From positions 186,001 through 250,000 of the forward strand of contig NZ_JTFC01000042.1 in NCBI RefSeq assembly GCF_003991225.1: a stretch of 64,000 nt of DNA. The letters run 5' to 3'. Of this stretch, positions 1-7,465 are shown one piece after another. Below the pieces are notes generated by a model that did not search any database, was not told the origin of the DNA, and was given only the letters and a program-made list of their open reading frames with translations. Each line of letters opens with the position of its first letter. The first letter of the stretch is position 1. Source of the DNA: Candidatus Kurthia intestinigallinarum (GTDB lineage: Bacteria; Bacillota; Bacilli; Bacillales_A; Planococcaceae). Position numbers and translations under genes: made by a program.

Positions 1-285
1 CGGTGCAACGATGCGCCAGTTCGTATAAGCACCAATTGTTAAACCAATTGCAATCCATCCCTCTACTAAACCTGATAAATAAATCGCTCCTGGTAAGCCC
101 ATTAATAGCCACCCTGACATATCGGCTGCGCCAGCGCTTAATGCCGTGACAGCAGGGCCAAGTGAACGCCCGCCTAACATATAATCCGTCAAATTCGACG
201 TGCGACGAAACGAATACCACCCAATTGCCAGCATCGCAAGCATATAAAGTACGATGGCCACTAGCTGAAAACTGTTATCTGACAT
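1..285 (-). CDS. putP: Sodium/proline symporter PutP, N-terminal part
   Basis: The 95 visible codons run off the left edge of the window, so the C-terminus is missing. The N-terminus shows a first membrane helix (residues about 6-23), then a TDYMLGGRSLGP segment and ALSAGAADMSGWLLMGLPGA, which are hallmarks of the sodium:solute symporter family and match PutP-type proline carriers closely. It would import proline with sodium across the cytoplasmic membrane. A strong AGGAGGAG-type ribosome binding site lies just upstream of the ATG. A cre-like site lies about 70 bp upstream, suggesting catabolite control, and a regulator gene lies upstream on the same strand behind a terminator. Confidence 0.9.
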   Translation of the reverse strand, partial: MSDNSFQLVAIVLYMLAMLAIGWYSFRRTSNLTDYMLGGRSLGPAVTALSAGAADMSGWLLMGLPGAIYLSGLVEGWIAIGLTIGAYTNWRIVAP

Positions 286-355
286 CCTAACTCCTCCTTG
301 TTTTCCTGACTTAACCGCGTTAATAATCGGAAAAGTCTAAATTTTGAAACGATAA

Positions 356-369
356 TAAAAACGCTTTCA
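356..369 (-). promoter_or_regulatory. cre-like CcpA site upstream of putP
   Basis: On the minus strand this reads TGAAAGCGTTTTTA, matching the cre consensus TGWAANCGNTNWCA at all positions but one. It lies between the regulator terminator and putP. CcpA repression of proline uptake is inferred. Confidence 0.55.
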
Positions 370-430
370 TTGTACTTTTACCCATTTAGAGAAAAAACTA
401 TTCACGAATCATTAAATAAATTATGGCACG

Positions 431-463
431 AAAAAAGGATTTTGCAAATGCAAAATCCTTTTG
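431..463 (-). terminator. Terminator of the regulator gene
   Basis: A perfect 14-bp stem (AAAAGGATTTTGCA and its complement) with a 2-nt loop is followed by a T run on the minus strand. It lies just after the stop of the sigma-54-type regulator and separates it from putP. Confidence 0.85.
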
Positions 464-464
464 C

Positions 465-1748
465 TTAACCTTCAAATTTTTTCAATCGGTATTGCAAACT
501 CTGACGGCGGATATCAAGTGCTTTTGCTGCTTGTGATACATTGCCATCAAACAGCTCTAGCGCATTTTTAATATAATACTCTTCCATCTCCTGCATAAAA
601 ATCGTCAGTGGACGAATATCTTGCTTCGATGTTACTACAATCGATTGCACCGGTTTTACCTCTTCGTCATTTTGTACTTTCCAGCGGAACGACATCGGTA
701 ACTGGTCAAAGTCGATTTGGCGCTCGGTCGTAATCGTACTCATCGTTTCATCTAATAATACTTCAAGCTCTTTTAAATTTCCTGGCCAATCATAGCCCAT
801 AAAAATTTTCTCTACACGCGCTGATAGGCCATCTAATTGACTACCCGTTGTTTCACGATAACGCTTAAAATAATCATCAATAAACGGCTGAATATCCTCC
901 TTGCGCTCACGTAATGATGGGACACGGACGCATACAGACGCAAAGAAGTAATATAGCGCTTTAGATAGCTTTTGCTCGCTAATTAAATCAATCGGATCAT
1001 CGCCAACAGATGCAATGAATTGATTGTTTTCTTGATGATCTTCAAATAATTCCAGCAAGCGCTCTTGCCCCTCTAGGCTTAAATATTCTAAACGCTCACA
1101 GAAAATAGTGACGTGGCGGTCCTCTTCAAAAAGTGCCTCAATTTGCGATAACAACGCGGCTTCATCATGTCGACAAATCAATGTCACAAACTGCTCCTTA
1201 TGCACCGGTGATGCATGATGAATACCTTCTGCAATCATATCTTTTCCGGCACCTGATTCTCCGTATAATAGTACCGGCATTTGATTTTCAGCAGCCATGC
1301 GCGCCTTTTCAATGACACGCGCCATTTTTTTAGATACGGCCGTAATCGTCTCAAACAATAAAGGTTTGCCGTAACGACGAAGCGGCTGATAGGCGAGTAG
1401 TTCCCGCTCCGTAATATCGCGCATGATTTCAACAGCACCGATTAATGCCTCGTCTTGATACACCGGGGTTAAATCCGATAATGTCACAAACTCTTCGCCT
1501 GACTTCAGCCAGTAGTTTTGACGATGATTTTTAATCGCCTGCTCCGTTTTGAGTACATGATAAATCAAACTATCCTGACCGCGTGCATCCAGTGCCTGTT
1601 CCATGCGCTCGTCACTTGAAATACCTTTTAGCTCACGCATTTTTTCGTTAAAAATAAGCGTTTTCCCCTGTGTATCAACCGCATGAACCCCCACTTCGAT
1701 ATGGTTCGTAATATAGCGGTACATCTCCGTTAATTCCATTCTTTTCAT
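465..1748 (-). CDS. Degenerate sigma-54-dependent regulator (PAS, AAA+, Fis-type HTH)
   Basis: A 427-residue protein with a PAS-like sensor (about residues 8-112, ending in the typical GAVEIMRDIT), an AAA+ enhancer-binding domain (about 130-345) and a Fis-type HTH at the C-terminus (about 400-425). Walker A is intact (GESGAGKD, 163-170) and LRERKEDI (279-286) is recognisable. Key parts are missing. There is no GAFTGA loop, the stretch between Walker A and B is about 30 residues short, Walker B reads VTIFCERL with Cys in place of the Asp, and the usual YRL before the RERKEDI segment is YFF. It resembles RocR-type regulators, but is probably unable to remodel sigma-54 holoenzyme. It probably controls the adjacent putP by DNA binding; both points are inference. 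Confidence 0.8.
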   Translation of the reverse strand: MKRMELTEMYRYITNHIEVGVHAVDTQGKTLIFNEKMRELKGISSDERMEQALDARGQDSLIYHVLKTEQAIKNHRQNYWLKSGEEFVTLSDLTPVYQDEALIGAVEIMRDITERELLAYQPLRRYGKPLLFETITAVSKKMARVIEKARMAAENQMPVLLYGESGAGKDMIAEGIHHASPVHKEQFVTLICRHDEAALLSQIEALFEEDRHVTIFCERLEYLSLEGQERLLELFEDHQENNQFIASVGDDPIDLISEQKLSKALYYFFASVCVRVPSLRERKEDIQPFIDDYFKRYRETTGSQLDGLSARVEKIFMGYDWPGNLKELEVLLDETMSTITTERQIDFDQLPMSFRWKVQNDEEVKPVQSIVVTSKQDIRPLTIFMQEMEEYYIKNALELFDGNVSQAAKALDIRRQSLQYRLKKFEG

Positions 1749-2135
1749 GGCATGCCTTCCTCTCGCTTAATGTCATTAAAAGCAAAATAAATTGTCTACA
1801 CTTTACTTAAACATTTAATTATAATGCAAAAAAATTATGCACCCGATGTTTTTGTTCTTTATTTTATTATACCCTACATTATTTTGATGGCCTCTTTATT
1901 TTTTTAAAATATTGAAATACCTGAAAAGTCATTTAGACGAAGCATAAACTTTGACGCTCTGTCGTAATGGCTGTATAGTATTCATATGAACAGAATAAAA
2001 GGTCAGCCATCTCACAACTGATGTTCTTTTCTGACAGCTGACACAGACAGCAACATCGAAGAAACGTTGGAAAAATACGAAAACCGAGATTATGTCGCTG
2101 TAAGTCAGCCAACTACTAACTAGGAGGCTTTTTAC
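1749..2135. other. Intergenic region with a long, possibly structured 5' leader
   Basis: This 387-bp gap separates the divergent regulator gene from a small plus-strand gene. The left part (about 1770-1930) is very AT rich with nothing recognisable. From about 1986 to 2120 lies a more balanced stretch containing inverted segments such as GTCAGC and GCTGAC. It would be the leader of the 2136 gene. One frame at about 2032-2121 is open without a start codon (ending in QPTTN), so a gene remnant is an alternative. I recognise no known riboswitch here. Confidence 0.4.
1951..1979 (+). promoter_or_regulatory. SigmaA promoter for the small gene at 2136
   Basis: A -35 TTGACG and a -10 TATAGT, each 5/6 to consensus, are separated by exactly 17 bp. 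The predicted start at about 1986 leaves a leader of about 150 nt before the next start codon. Confidence 0.65.
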
Positions 2136-2324
2136 ATGACAAAATTCCAAAATGTAAAAATTAATGACAAAGTAATCGTCGAAAACGACAACCGCACAAC
2201 AATCGGCACTGTAATGACAATTGGTGAGCACCAATTATCAATTCATACAGCCGATAACCGTCTATCGACTTACCATATTAATGATATTGATGAATTAGCG
2301 ATTTTACTTGATCCAGTCGCTTAA
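2136..2324 (+). CDS. Small hypothetical protein, 62 aa
   Basis: An ATG preceded by TAGGAGG at good spacing opens a 62-residue soluble acidic protein. It has alternating hydrophobic residues and glycine turns (KINDKVIVENDNRTTIGTV), which suggests a small beta-barrel, vaguely like the YkvS/DUF2187 type. I cannot assign a family. There is no signal peptide or membrane segment. It is monocistronic: a good promoter with a 150-nt leader precedes it and a strong terminator follows. Real expression is likely; function is unknown. Confidence 0.65.
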   Translation: MTKFQNVKINDKVIVENDNRTTIGTVMTIGEHQLSIHTADNRLSTYHINDIDELAILLDPVA

Positions 2325-2331
2325 TGTATAT

Positions 2332-2366
2332 AAAAAGGAGGACGCAGCAATGCGACCTCCTTTTTT
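2332..2366. terminator. Bidirectional terminator
   Basis: An AAAAGGAGG/CCTCCTTTT stem with an inner CGCA/TGCG pair has A and T runs on its two sides. It lies between the convergent small gene (plus) and the diguanylate cyclase gene (minus). Confidence 0.75.
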
Positions 2367-2370
2367 CTAT

Positions 2371-3531
2371 TTATATCTCAATTGTCACTTCTTCGTAGTA
2401 GCGGACGCAATTTCGACCACTACGTTTTGCCTCATACAATGCCTCATCTGCTTCTTTAAACAGTTGTGTCATATTTACTTCTGTAGCAATATGCGAATGA
2501 GACACGCCTAAACTAACAGATAATACTGCTTCAAAAGGGGATGCTGCATGTGGAATTTGCGCTTCAAATACAGCCTGCCTCACCTGTTCAGCAAATGCTT
2601 TTATCGTTGTATTATCATCGTCGTGATGGAAGCGAACGAACATAAATTCTTCGCCACTATAGCGCGCAACAAAGGTCTTCTCTGCTCCTGCCTGCTGTTG
2701 CAAAATTTTTGCAACCATTCGTAAAGCATGATCACCTTCTAAATGACCATAAAAATCATTGTAATGCTTAAAGGCATCAATATCTAAAATCACTGCACTC
2801 ACTTGTTGATTTTCAACTTGCAAATGTTGGTCCATATAATGATACAACCCTCGACGATTTGCAAGTGTCGTCAATTCATCACGCATCGATAAATACGCTA
2901 ATTCTGTATTCAGTGCCTCTAACTCTTCATTCGTTTCACTTAATAACTCACGTTGCATATGATTTTGGGCGGCAACATTGTATAAAAAACGCGAGCCAAT
3001 TGTCGCAAACACCATAAACACCGTAATGTTAATCATATGCCCTAGAAAAATATCTTCATTTGCTTGTGCTTCATACATCGCAAATGAAATAATCACTAAT
3101 GGAATAAACTGCATGACCATAAATTTACGCATCGAACAATGATACATTAACACACCGACTAATACATTCGATAAATAAGCGGTCACCTGTCCATACGAGA
3201 GTTGGTCTAGTACTGTTAAAGCACCACCCCAAAAAATAAAAAATACATAATAACTAAAAATAAAACGATCTAAAAAACGAATATGCTGTTCTTTATTAGG
3301 CATCCACCATAGCAGTGTTAACGATACAACTGATACCGTTAATAAAACAATATAAAAAATAACATAGTAATGTAAGGACAATCCATGTTCAAAAATATTA
3401 CGTATTAATAAGGCAACTTCAAAAATGATGACAATAATTAACGAAATTTTAGCACGGTTAACATTATCAATCGTTAATTGACTAAAAAATGAACAGCCTG
3501 GTTTCGTTTGTAAAAATAACAATGATTGCAT
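2371..3531 (-). CDS. Membrane-anchored diguanylate cyclase (GGDEF)
   Basis: A 386-residue protein with about six membrane helices in the first 185 residues, a short coiled linker (about 190-215) and a GGDEF domain (about 216-380). The metal-binding segment DIDAFKHYND (250-259) and a SGEEF active-site signature (292-296) are present. SGEEF is a known tolerated variant of GGDEF. No RxxD inhibitory site is found at the expected position just before it. It should make cyclic-di-GMP from two GTP in response to an unknown membrane signal. It stands alone with no phosphodiesterase nearby. Confidence 0.85.
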   Translation of the reverse strand: MQSLLFLQTKPGCSFFSQLTIDNVNRAKISLIIVIIFEVALLIRNIFEHGLSLHYYVIFYIVLLTVSVVSLTLLWWMPNKEQHIRFLDRFIFSYYVFFIFWGGALTVLDQLSYGQVTAYLSNVLVGVLMYHCSMRKFMVMQFIPLVIISFAMYEAQANEDIFLGHMINITVFMVFATIGSRFLYNVAAQNHMQRELLSETNEELEALNTELAYLSMRDELTTLANRRGLYHYMDQHLQVENQQVSAVILDIDAFKHYNDFYGHLEGDHALRMVAKILQQQAGAEKTFVARYSGEEFMFVRFHHDDDNTTIKAFAEQVRQAVFEAQIPHAASPFEAVLSVSLGVSHSHIATEVNMTQLFKEADEALYEAKRSGRNCVRYYEEVTIEI

Positions 3532-3690
3532 TTGATTCTTCTACTCTATTCGCTAGTATCTATAGATAGTAAACCCCTTATCATCTAGTATAGTACAAAT
3601 TTTGTTTATGTATCTAGAATAGTTCTACTCATTTAATAGGTCTATACGTTCTTTTTTGTAATCACAAGGGTTACTTTTAGTTCATTATTC

Positions 3691-3716
3691 AAAAAGGCCG
3701 TCCTAAATGGACGACC
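3691..3716 (-). terminator. Terminator of the lysine-rich secreted protein gene
   Basis: A GGTCGTCC/GGACGGCC stem-loop is followed by five T on the minus strand, just downstream of the stop at 3735. Confidence 0.75.
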
Positions 3717-3734
3717 CAAAACCGAGGACTATAA

Positions 3735-4004
3735 TTAGTTTCTTACTTTTTTCTTTTTCTTAGCAACTTGCTTTTTTTTGCTTGTTTTTTTTGTTTGCTT
3801 TTTAACCGCTTTTTTTGGTTTATCAGGAACAATTAATGTATCGACATATGCCGGATTATTGTCGCTCATCGTCGGCATTGTATACGTTTCGGTTTTTGTC
3901 TCATACTCAATTATTTCTTCATCTGCCGCAAACGCTTGTGCTGGCCCTACTAACATCACTGTACCCATCATTGTCAACATAATCATTTTTAGGTTTTTTC
4001 TCAT
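3735..4004 (-). CDS. Small secreted lysine-rich protein
   Basis: This 89-residue protein has an N-terminal signal peptide (basic start, hydrophobic core about 8-24, likely cleavage after AFA near residue 26). An acidic/threonine-rich middle follows, then a strongly basic tail of Lys-rich repeats (about 62-89). After export the tail would be highly cationic and could bind teichoic acids or other wall polymers; this is inference. No named family is recognised. It has its own terminator and no partner gene. Confidence 0.6.
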   Translation of the reverse strand: MRKNLKMIMLTMMGTVMLVGPAQAFAADEEIIEYETKTETYTMPTMSDNNPAYVDTLIVPDKPKKAVKKQTKKTSKKKQVAKKKKKVRN

Positions 4005-4150
4005 ATTCTTTTGTACTCCTCGGTTTTATTTTTCTTTTTTATTTCTCTAATAAACCTAAAATACCATATTTATTAAAATTTTAAACATTTTAATTGAAAA
4101 ATAGTTATATTATACTAAATATTAATCATTTAAAAACTAATTTTCAGACA

Positions 4151-4211
4151 AAATAATAGAGAAAATGAAATAGCATCTCAGCAGACACTCCCTACATTTT
4201 CTCTATTTTTT
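4151..4211 (-). terminator. Long-stem terminator after hssS
   Basis: A 13-bp stem (AATAGAGAAAATG and its complement) encloses about 30 nt of loop. The T-rich run on the minus strand lies on the hssS-proximal side as well, so this is a less typical terminator. Confidence 0.5.
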
Positions 4212-5600
4212 TTATTTAGCTTGTTTTTTTGGTAATAACACCGTAAACATCGTGCCCCTATGCAACGTGCTATCGACCGTAATTATACCATTGTGTAGCT
4301 GTACCATTGATTCAACAATTGATAGACCTAATCCTGAGCCTGAGATGGTTTGCGTACGAGCATCATCCGCACGATAAAAACGCTTAAAAATTTGCTGGCG
4401 TTGTTCGTCTGTCATGCCAATGCCACTATCTTTTACTTCTAGGCGTACTTTATCTCCATCATTTGTAGCAATCACTTCAATACTGCCACCATCACGATTG
4501 TATTTAGTTGCATTCGTCAATAAATTATCGACAATCGTTCCTAACATGACTGCATCTGCTTCAAGTTCAATATCCTCAATTTGAGAGCGCAACATAATGC
4601 CTGCTTGCCCAATCTTCCAGCGATGCTGATGAAGCATTTCATGTAATAAGGCTGTGAAATCCACTTTTTCAAATTTCACTAAATGCTGCATTTGGTCAAT
4701 GGATGTTAGTTGTAGCAATTGCTGTGTTAAATTGGATAACCGCTGAATCTCACTATTAATAACGTCAATATACACTTTCTTATCCTCATTCGTTAGTGTA
4801 TCTTTTGCCAATAAATTCGTATAGCCTTTAATACTAGAAAGTGGCGACTGAATATCATGCGACACATTTGAAATAAATTCGCGGCGTACATCTTCCATTT
4901 TCGCAAGCTGTGCCGTCATATATGAAAAGCTCGTTGCCAGTTGCCCGATCTCATCTTTCGTCGTCACATCAAGTGGCACATCAAATTTCCCTTCTGCAAT
5001 GACATGCGTTGCACGTGTCAATTTACGAATAGGCTTGACCAAATAATACGTACTAATAAAAACAAATAAAATACTTAATAAAATAGCTGCTGCAAACATA
5101 ACACCAAATAGCCCATGCATTTCATTAAATAATAATTTAATATCTGGTCGTAAAAATAATGCATATTGATGCTGATCATGTGAAAGCTTCACACCCACCG
5201 TATTAGACAATTCATTGGCAAAAAAGCCTGTCACAAATGTTTGTTGTGGAAAATCACGTATGCCATGATAGGGTTTGCCCGCTAAAACGTCGTCAATGGC
5301 TTGCTTTGATATTGTTGTATCGCGAAACGCCGAACCGAAAAAACGTTCATTGCCATTATCCTCGACAATATAAAATTGATAGCCAATTTCAGATAAATTC
5401 TCTAAATATTCATCTAGTGATATATCTGGATGCAAGGACGTAAATTCTGCAATACTTTGTGCAATACGCATATTTTTCTCATCATTTTCAGGCTTTAACT
5501 TTTGCTGGTAATAGCCATTTGCCAATACAAAAGCGATAAGCGAGCTCACAACCATAATACAAGCCGTTAAAGCGACAAATTTTGTATACAGCGTCTTCAT
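4212..5600 (-). CDS. hssS: Heme-sensor-like histidine kinase HssS
   Basis: A 462-residue membrane kinase. It has TM1 (about 8-28), an extracytoplasmic sensor (about 30-160), TM2 (about 163-187), HAMP (about 188-240), a HisKA domain with phospho-acceptor H248 in NVSHDIQSP, and a C-terminal HATPase domain with GSGLGLSIV. The sensor segments YHGIRDF and FVTGFF (111-127) and ALFLRPDI follow those remembered from staphylococcal HssS, which senses excess heme. It overlaps hssR by four bases (ATGA), so the two are translationally coupled. The usual target, the hrtAB heme pump, is not in this window. Confidence 0.8.
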   Translation of the reverse strand: MKTLYTKFVALTACIMVVSSLIAFVLANGYYQQKLKPENDEKNMRIAQSIAEFTSLHPDISLDEYLENLSEIGYQFYIVEDNGNERFFGSAFRDTTISKQAIDDVLAGKPYHGIRDFPQQTFVTGFFANELSNTVGVKLSHDQHQYALFLRPDIKLLFNEMHGLFGVMFAAAILLSILFVFISTYYLVKPIRKLTRATHVIAEGKFDVPLDVTTKDEIGQLATSFSYMTAQLAKMEDVRREFISNVSHDIQSPLSSIKGYTNLLAKDTLTNEDKKVYIDVINSEIQRLSNLTQQLLQLTSIDQMQHLVKFEKVDFTALLHEMLHQHRWKIGQAGIMLRSQIEDIELEADAVMLGTIVDNLLTNATKYNRDGGSIEVIATNDGDKVRLEVKDSGIGMTDEQRQQIFKRFYRADDARTQTISGSGLGLSIVESMVQLHNGIITVDSTLHRGTMFTVLLPKKQAK

Positions 5601-6274
5601 GCATAAACCTCTAGCATATACCCAACACCGCGTACTGTCTTAATTTCAATGTCTTCGACTAAATCACGGAAATGCTCTCGTAGACGTTTGACGTGCACAT
5701 CGACTGTACGCGTATCACCTACAAAATCAAGTCCCCATACATGCTCAATCAGCTGTTCACGCGTAAAAGCTTGTCGTTTATTCGCAACTAAAAAACGGAG
5801 AAGTTCAAATTCCTTCGGTGGCAAGAAAAAGGTTTCATTGCCTACGACGACTTTAAAACTCGCTGTATAAATCATTAAATTGCCTGCCTTTAGCACGTCA
5901 CTGTCTTCCTGTACATGATAGCGTCGCAGTAGCGCTTTTAAGCGAAATAATAGTTCTTGTACATCAAAAGGTTTCACTAAATAATCATCTGTACCCGATT
6001 CATAGCCTTTCGCTTTGTCATTAATTTGATTTTTTGCTGTCAGTAAAATAATAGGTAGATCAATATTTTTACGCAGCTCTTTTGTTAATTCAAAACCGTC
6101 CATAAATGGCATCATTACATCAAGCACTGCCGCATCAATTACTTGTTTTTTTGCAATGCTCAGTGCCTCCATACCATCCTTCGCTGTTAGAACGTCATAT
6201 CCAGCATCTCGTAATGTCAACGATACAAGTTCTAAAATATGTACATCGTCGTCAGCTACTAAAATTGTTACCAT
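5597..6274 (-). CDS. hssR: Response regulator HssR (OmpR family)
   Basis: A 225-residue regulator with a receiver domain (phospho-Asp in AAVLDVMMPFMDG, Lys in LVKPF) and an OmpR-type winged helix ending TVRGVGYML. The chosen ATG at 6274 has a GAGGAG ribosome binding site eight bases upstream; an in-frame ATG further upstream lacks one. Residues such as GTDDYLVKPFDVQELLFRLKALLRRY resemble HssR. It should be phosphorylated by the adjacent kinase and switch on heme-detoxification genes located elsewhere. Confidence 0.8.
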   Translation of the reverse strand: MVTILVADDDVHILELVSLTLRDAGYDVLTAKDGMEALSIAKKQVIDAAVLDVMMPFMDGFELTKELRKNIDLPIILLTAKNQINDKAKGYESGTDDYLVKPFDVQELLFRLKALLRRYHVQEDSDVLKAGNLMIYTASFKVVVGNETFFLPPKEFELLRFLVANKRQAFTREQLIEHVWGLDFVGDTRTVDVHVKRLREHFRDLVEDIEIKTVRGVGYMLEVYA

Positions 6275-6312
6275 CGTATTCACTCCTCTATCCTTCATCA
6301 TACAAAATGCAT

Positions 6313-6340
6313 AAAAAAAGGCAAAGCGAAATGCTTTGCC
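6313..6340 (-). terminator. Terminator after the GNAT gene
   Basis: The stem GGCAAAGC/GCTTTGCC with a 5-nt loop is followed by seven T on the minus strand. It separates the GNAT gene from hssR. Confidence 0.85.
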
Positions 6341-6352
6341 CTCAACTCACGA

Positions 6353-6850
6353 TTATTGTTCATCAATAAAACGTGTCATATAATATTCATCAATATATCG
6401 TCCATCAATTAACATGGCATCTTGCTTTGTTCCTTCAATCGTATAGCCCATTTTACGGAAGAGGAAGATGGCCTTTACATTATTCGTTAACACCATTAAC
6501 TCTAGACGGTGTAAGCCATTATCACGCGACCAAGCATGCATATGTTCGAATAACTTCGTGCCGACACCTGAACTTCGTGCCTTACTATGCACGCCAACAG
6601 CGATTGTTCCGCAGTGCTTCGTGCTATGTATGACACCACGCTTCACTTGCAGATAACCAATAATATCGCCCGCTTCCTCCGCTACAAAGATCGTCATCGA
6701 ATCTTTATTGTCCGTTATCCACTTCGCAATCCGCGCTTCATTTAAATCGATTTCTCCTAGCTGGAACACAACTGAATCATATGCATCGGCATTTTTAATT
6801 ACTTCTACTAATTGTGCCGCATCGTCTGCTGTCGCAATACGAATATCCAT
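6353..6850 (-). CDS. GNAT family N-acetyltransferase
   Basis: A 165-residue single-domain acetyltransferase. The acetyl-CoA binding motif is visible as GVHSKARSSGVGTKLF (about 98-113), followed by the helix/strand pair RLELMVLTNNVKAIFLFRKMGY typical of GNAT enzymes. The N-terminus MDIRIATADDAAQLVEV is the usual first strand and helix. The substrate cannot be told from sequence; RimI/YkkB-like small enzymes are the nearest look-alikes. It is transcribed alone, divergent from the ybaK-like gene, and has its own terminator. Confidence 0.85.
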   Translation of the reverse strand: MDIRIATADDAAQLVEVIKNADAYDSVVFQLGEIDLNEARIAKWITDNKDSMTIFVAEEAGDIIGYLQVKRGVIHSTKHCGTIAVGVHSKARSSGVGTKLFEHMHAWSRDNGLHRLELMVLTNNVKAIFLFRKMGYTIEGTKQDAMLIDGRYIDEYYMTRFIDEQ

Positions 6851-6946
6851 CCAAACACCACCCCTTTTACTCTTTATCTGTTTATTACCCTCTTTTCATA
6901 AGATTAACATGACAATCCTATGTTAATTTTTACTACTTCAAGGATA

Positions 6947-6960
6947 ACAGAATGTTCTGT
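6947..6960. promoter_or_regulatory. Palindrome overlapping the ybaK promoter
   Basis: ACAGAATGTTCTGT has perfect 6-bp arms around a 2-bp centre. It directly abuts and overlaps a TATAAT box at 6960-6965. It looks like a dimeric repressor site, but the protein is unknown. Confidence 0.35.
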
Positions 6961-6985
6961 ATAATTGAAAGTAGGAGGAGATAGT

Positions 6986-7465
6986 ATGAGTTTAGCATTA
7001 GCAGAAAAACATTTAGCTCAGTTTCACGTAAATGAGCGTATTCAATTATTAAATGAATCATCCGCAACAGTAGAAGAAGCGGCCAATGCATTAAACTGTG
7101 AGCCTGCAAGAATTGCGAAATCTTTAACATTCGGTGTTGGCGATGATGCAATTATGATTGTTGCAGCTGGGGATGCCAAAATCGACAATAAAAAATTTAA
7201 AGAACAATTTGGTGTCAAAGCGAAAATGCTCGCCCCAGAACATGTAGAACAGCTTGTCGGTCATGCAGTCGGTGGTGTTTGTCCCTTTGGTGTACCACAA
7301 ACCGTACCGATTTTTTTAGATGCTTCACTGAAACGATTTACAACGGTCTTTCCTGCATGCGGTACAGCGAACAGTGCTATCGAGCTAACCATTGCTGAGC
7401 TCGAAACATTTAGCAATTACCGACAATGGATTGACATCGGTAAGGGCTGGCAATTGGAGGTATAA
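6986..7465 (+). CDS. YbaK/EbsC family Cys-tRNA(Pro)/aminoacyl-tRNA deacylase
   Basis: A 159-residue YbaK-fold protein. The ATG at 6986 follows GGAGGAG, so I prefer it over an upstream in-frame TTG. The core shows the family pattern: ARIAKSLTF, the conserved lysine region DAKIDNKKFKEQFG, GHAVGGVCPFGVP and VFPACGTANSAIEL. The family hydrolyses mischarged aminoacyl-tRNA, classically Cys-tRNA(Pro), in the cytosol. A TATAAT box lies at 6960-6965, overlapped by a palindrome. The next gene downstream is 620 bp away, so it is probably monocistronic. Confidence 0.85.
   Translation: MSLALAEKHLAQFHVNERIQLLNESSATVEEAANALNCEPARIAKSLTFGVGDDAIMIVAAGDAKIDNKKFKEQFGVKAKMLAPEHVEQLVGHAVGGVCPFGVPQTVPIFLDASLKRFTTVFPACGTANSAIELTIAELETFSNYRQWIDIGKGWQLEV

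Noticed and set aside
424-446. TGGCACG and TTGCA resembling a sigma-54 promoter near the regulator terminator
   Set aside because: The GG to GC spacing is 17 instead of 10 bases, the motif lies in a terminator hairpin and it points away from putP.
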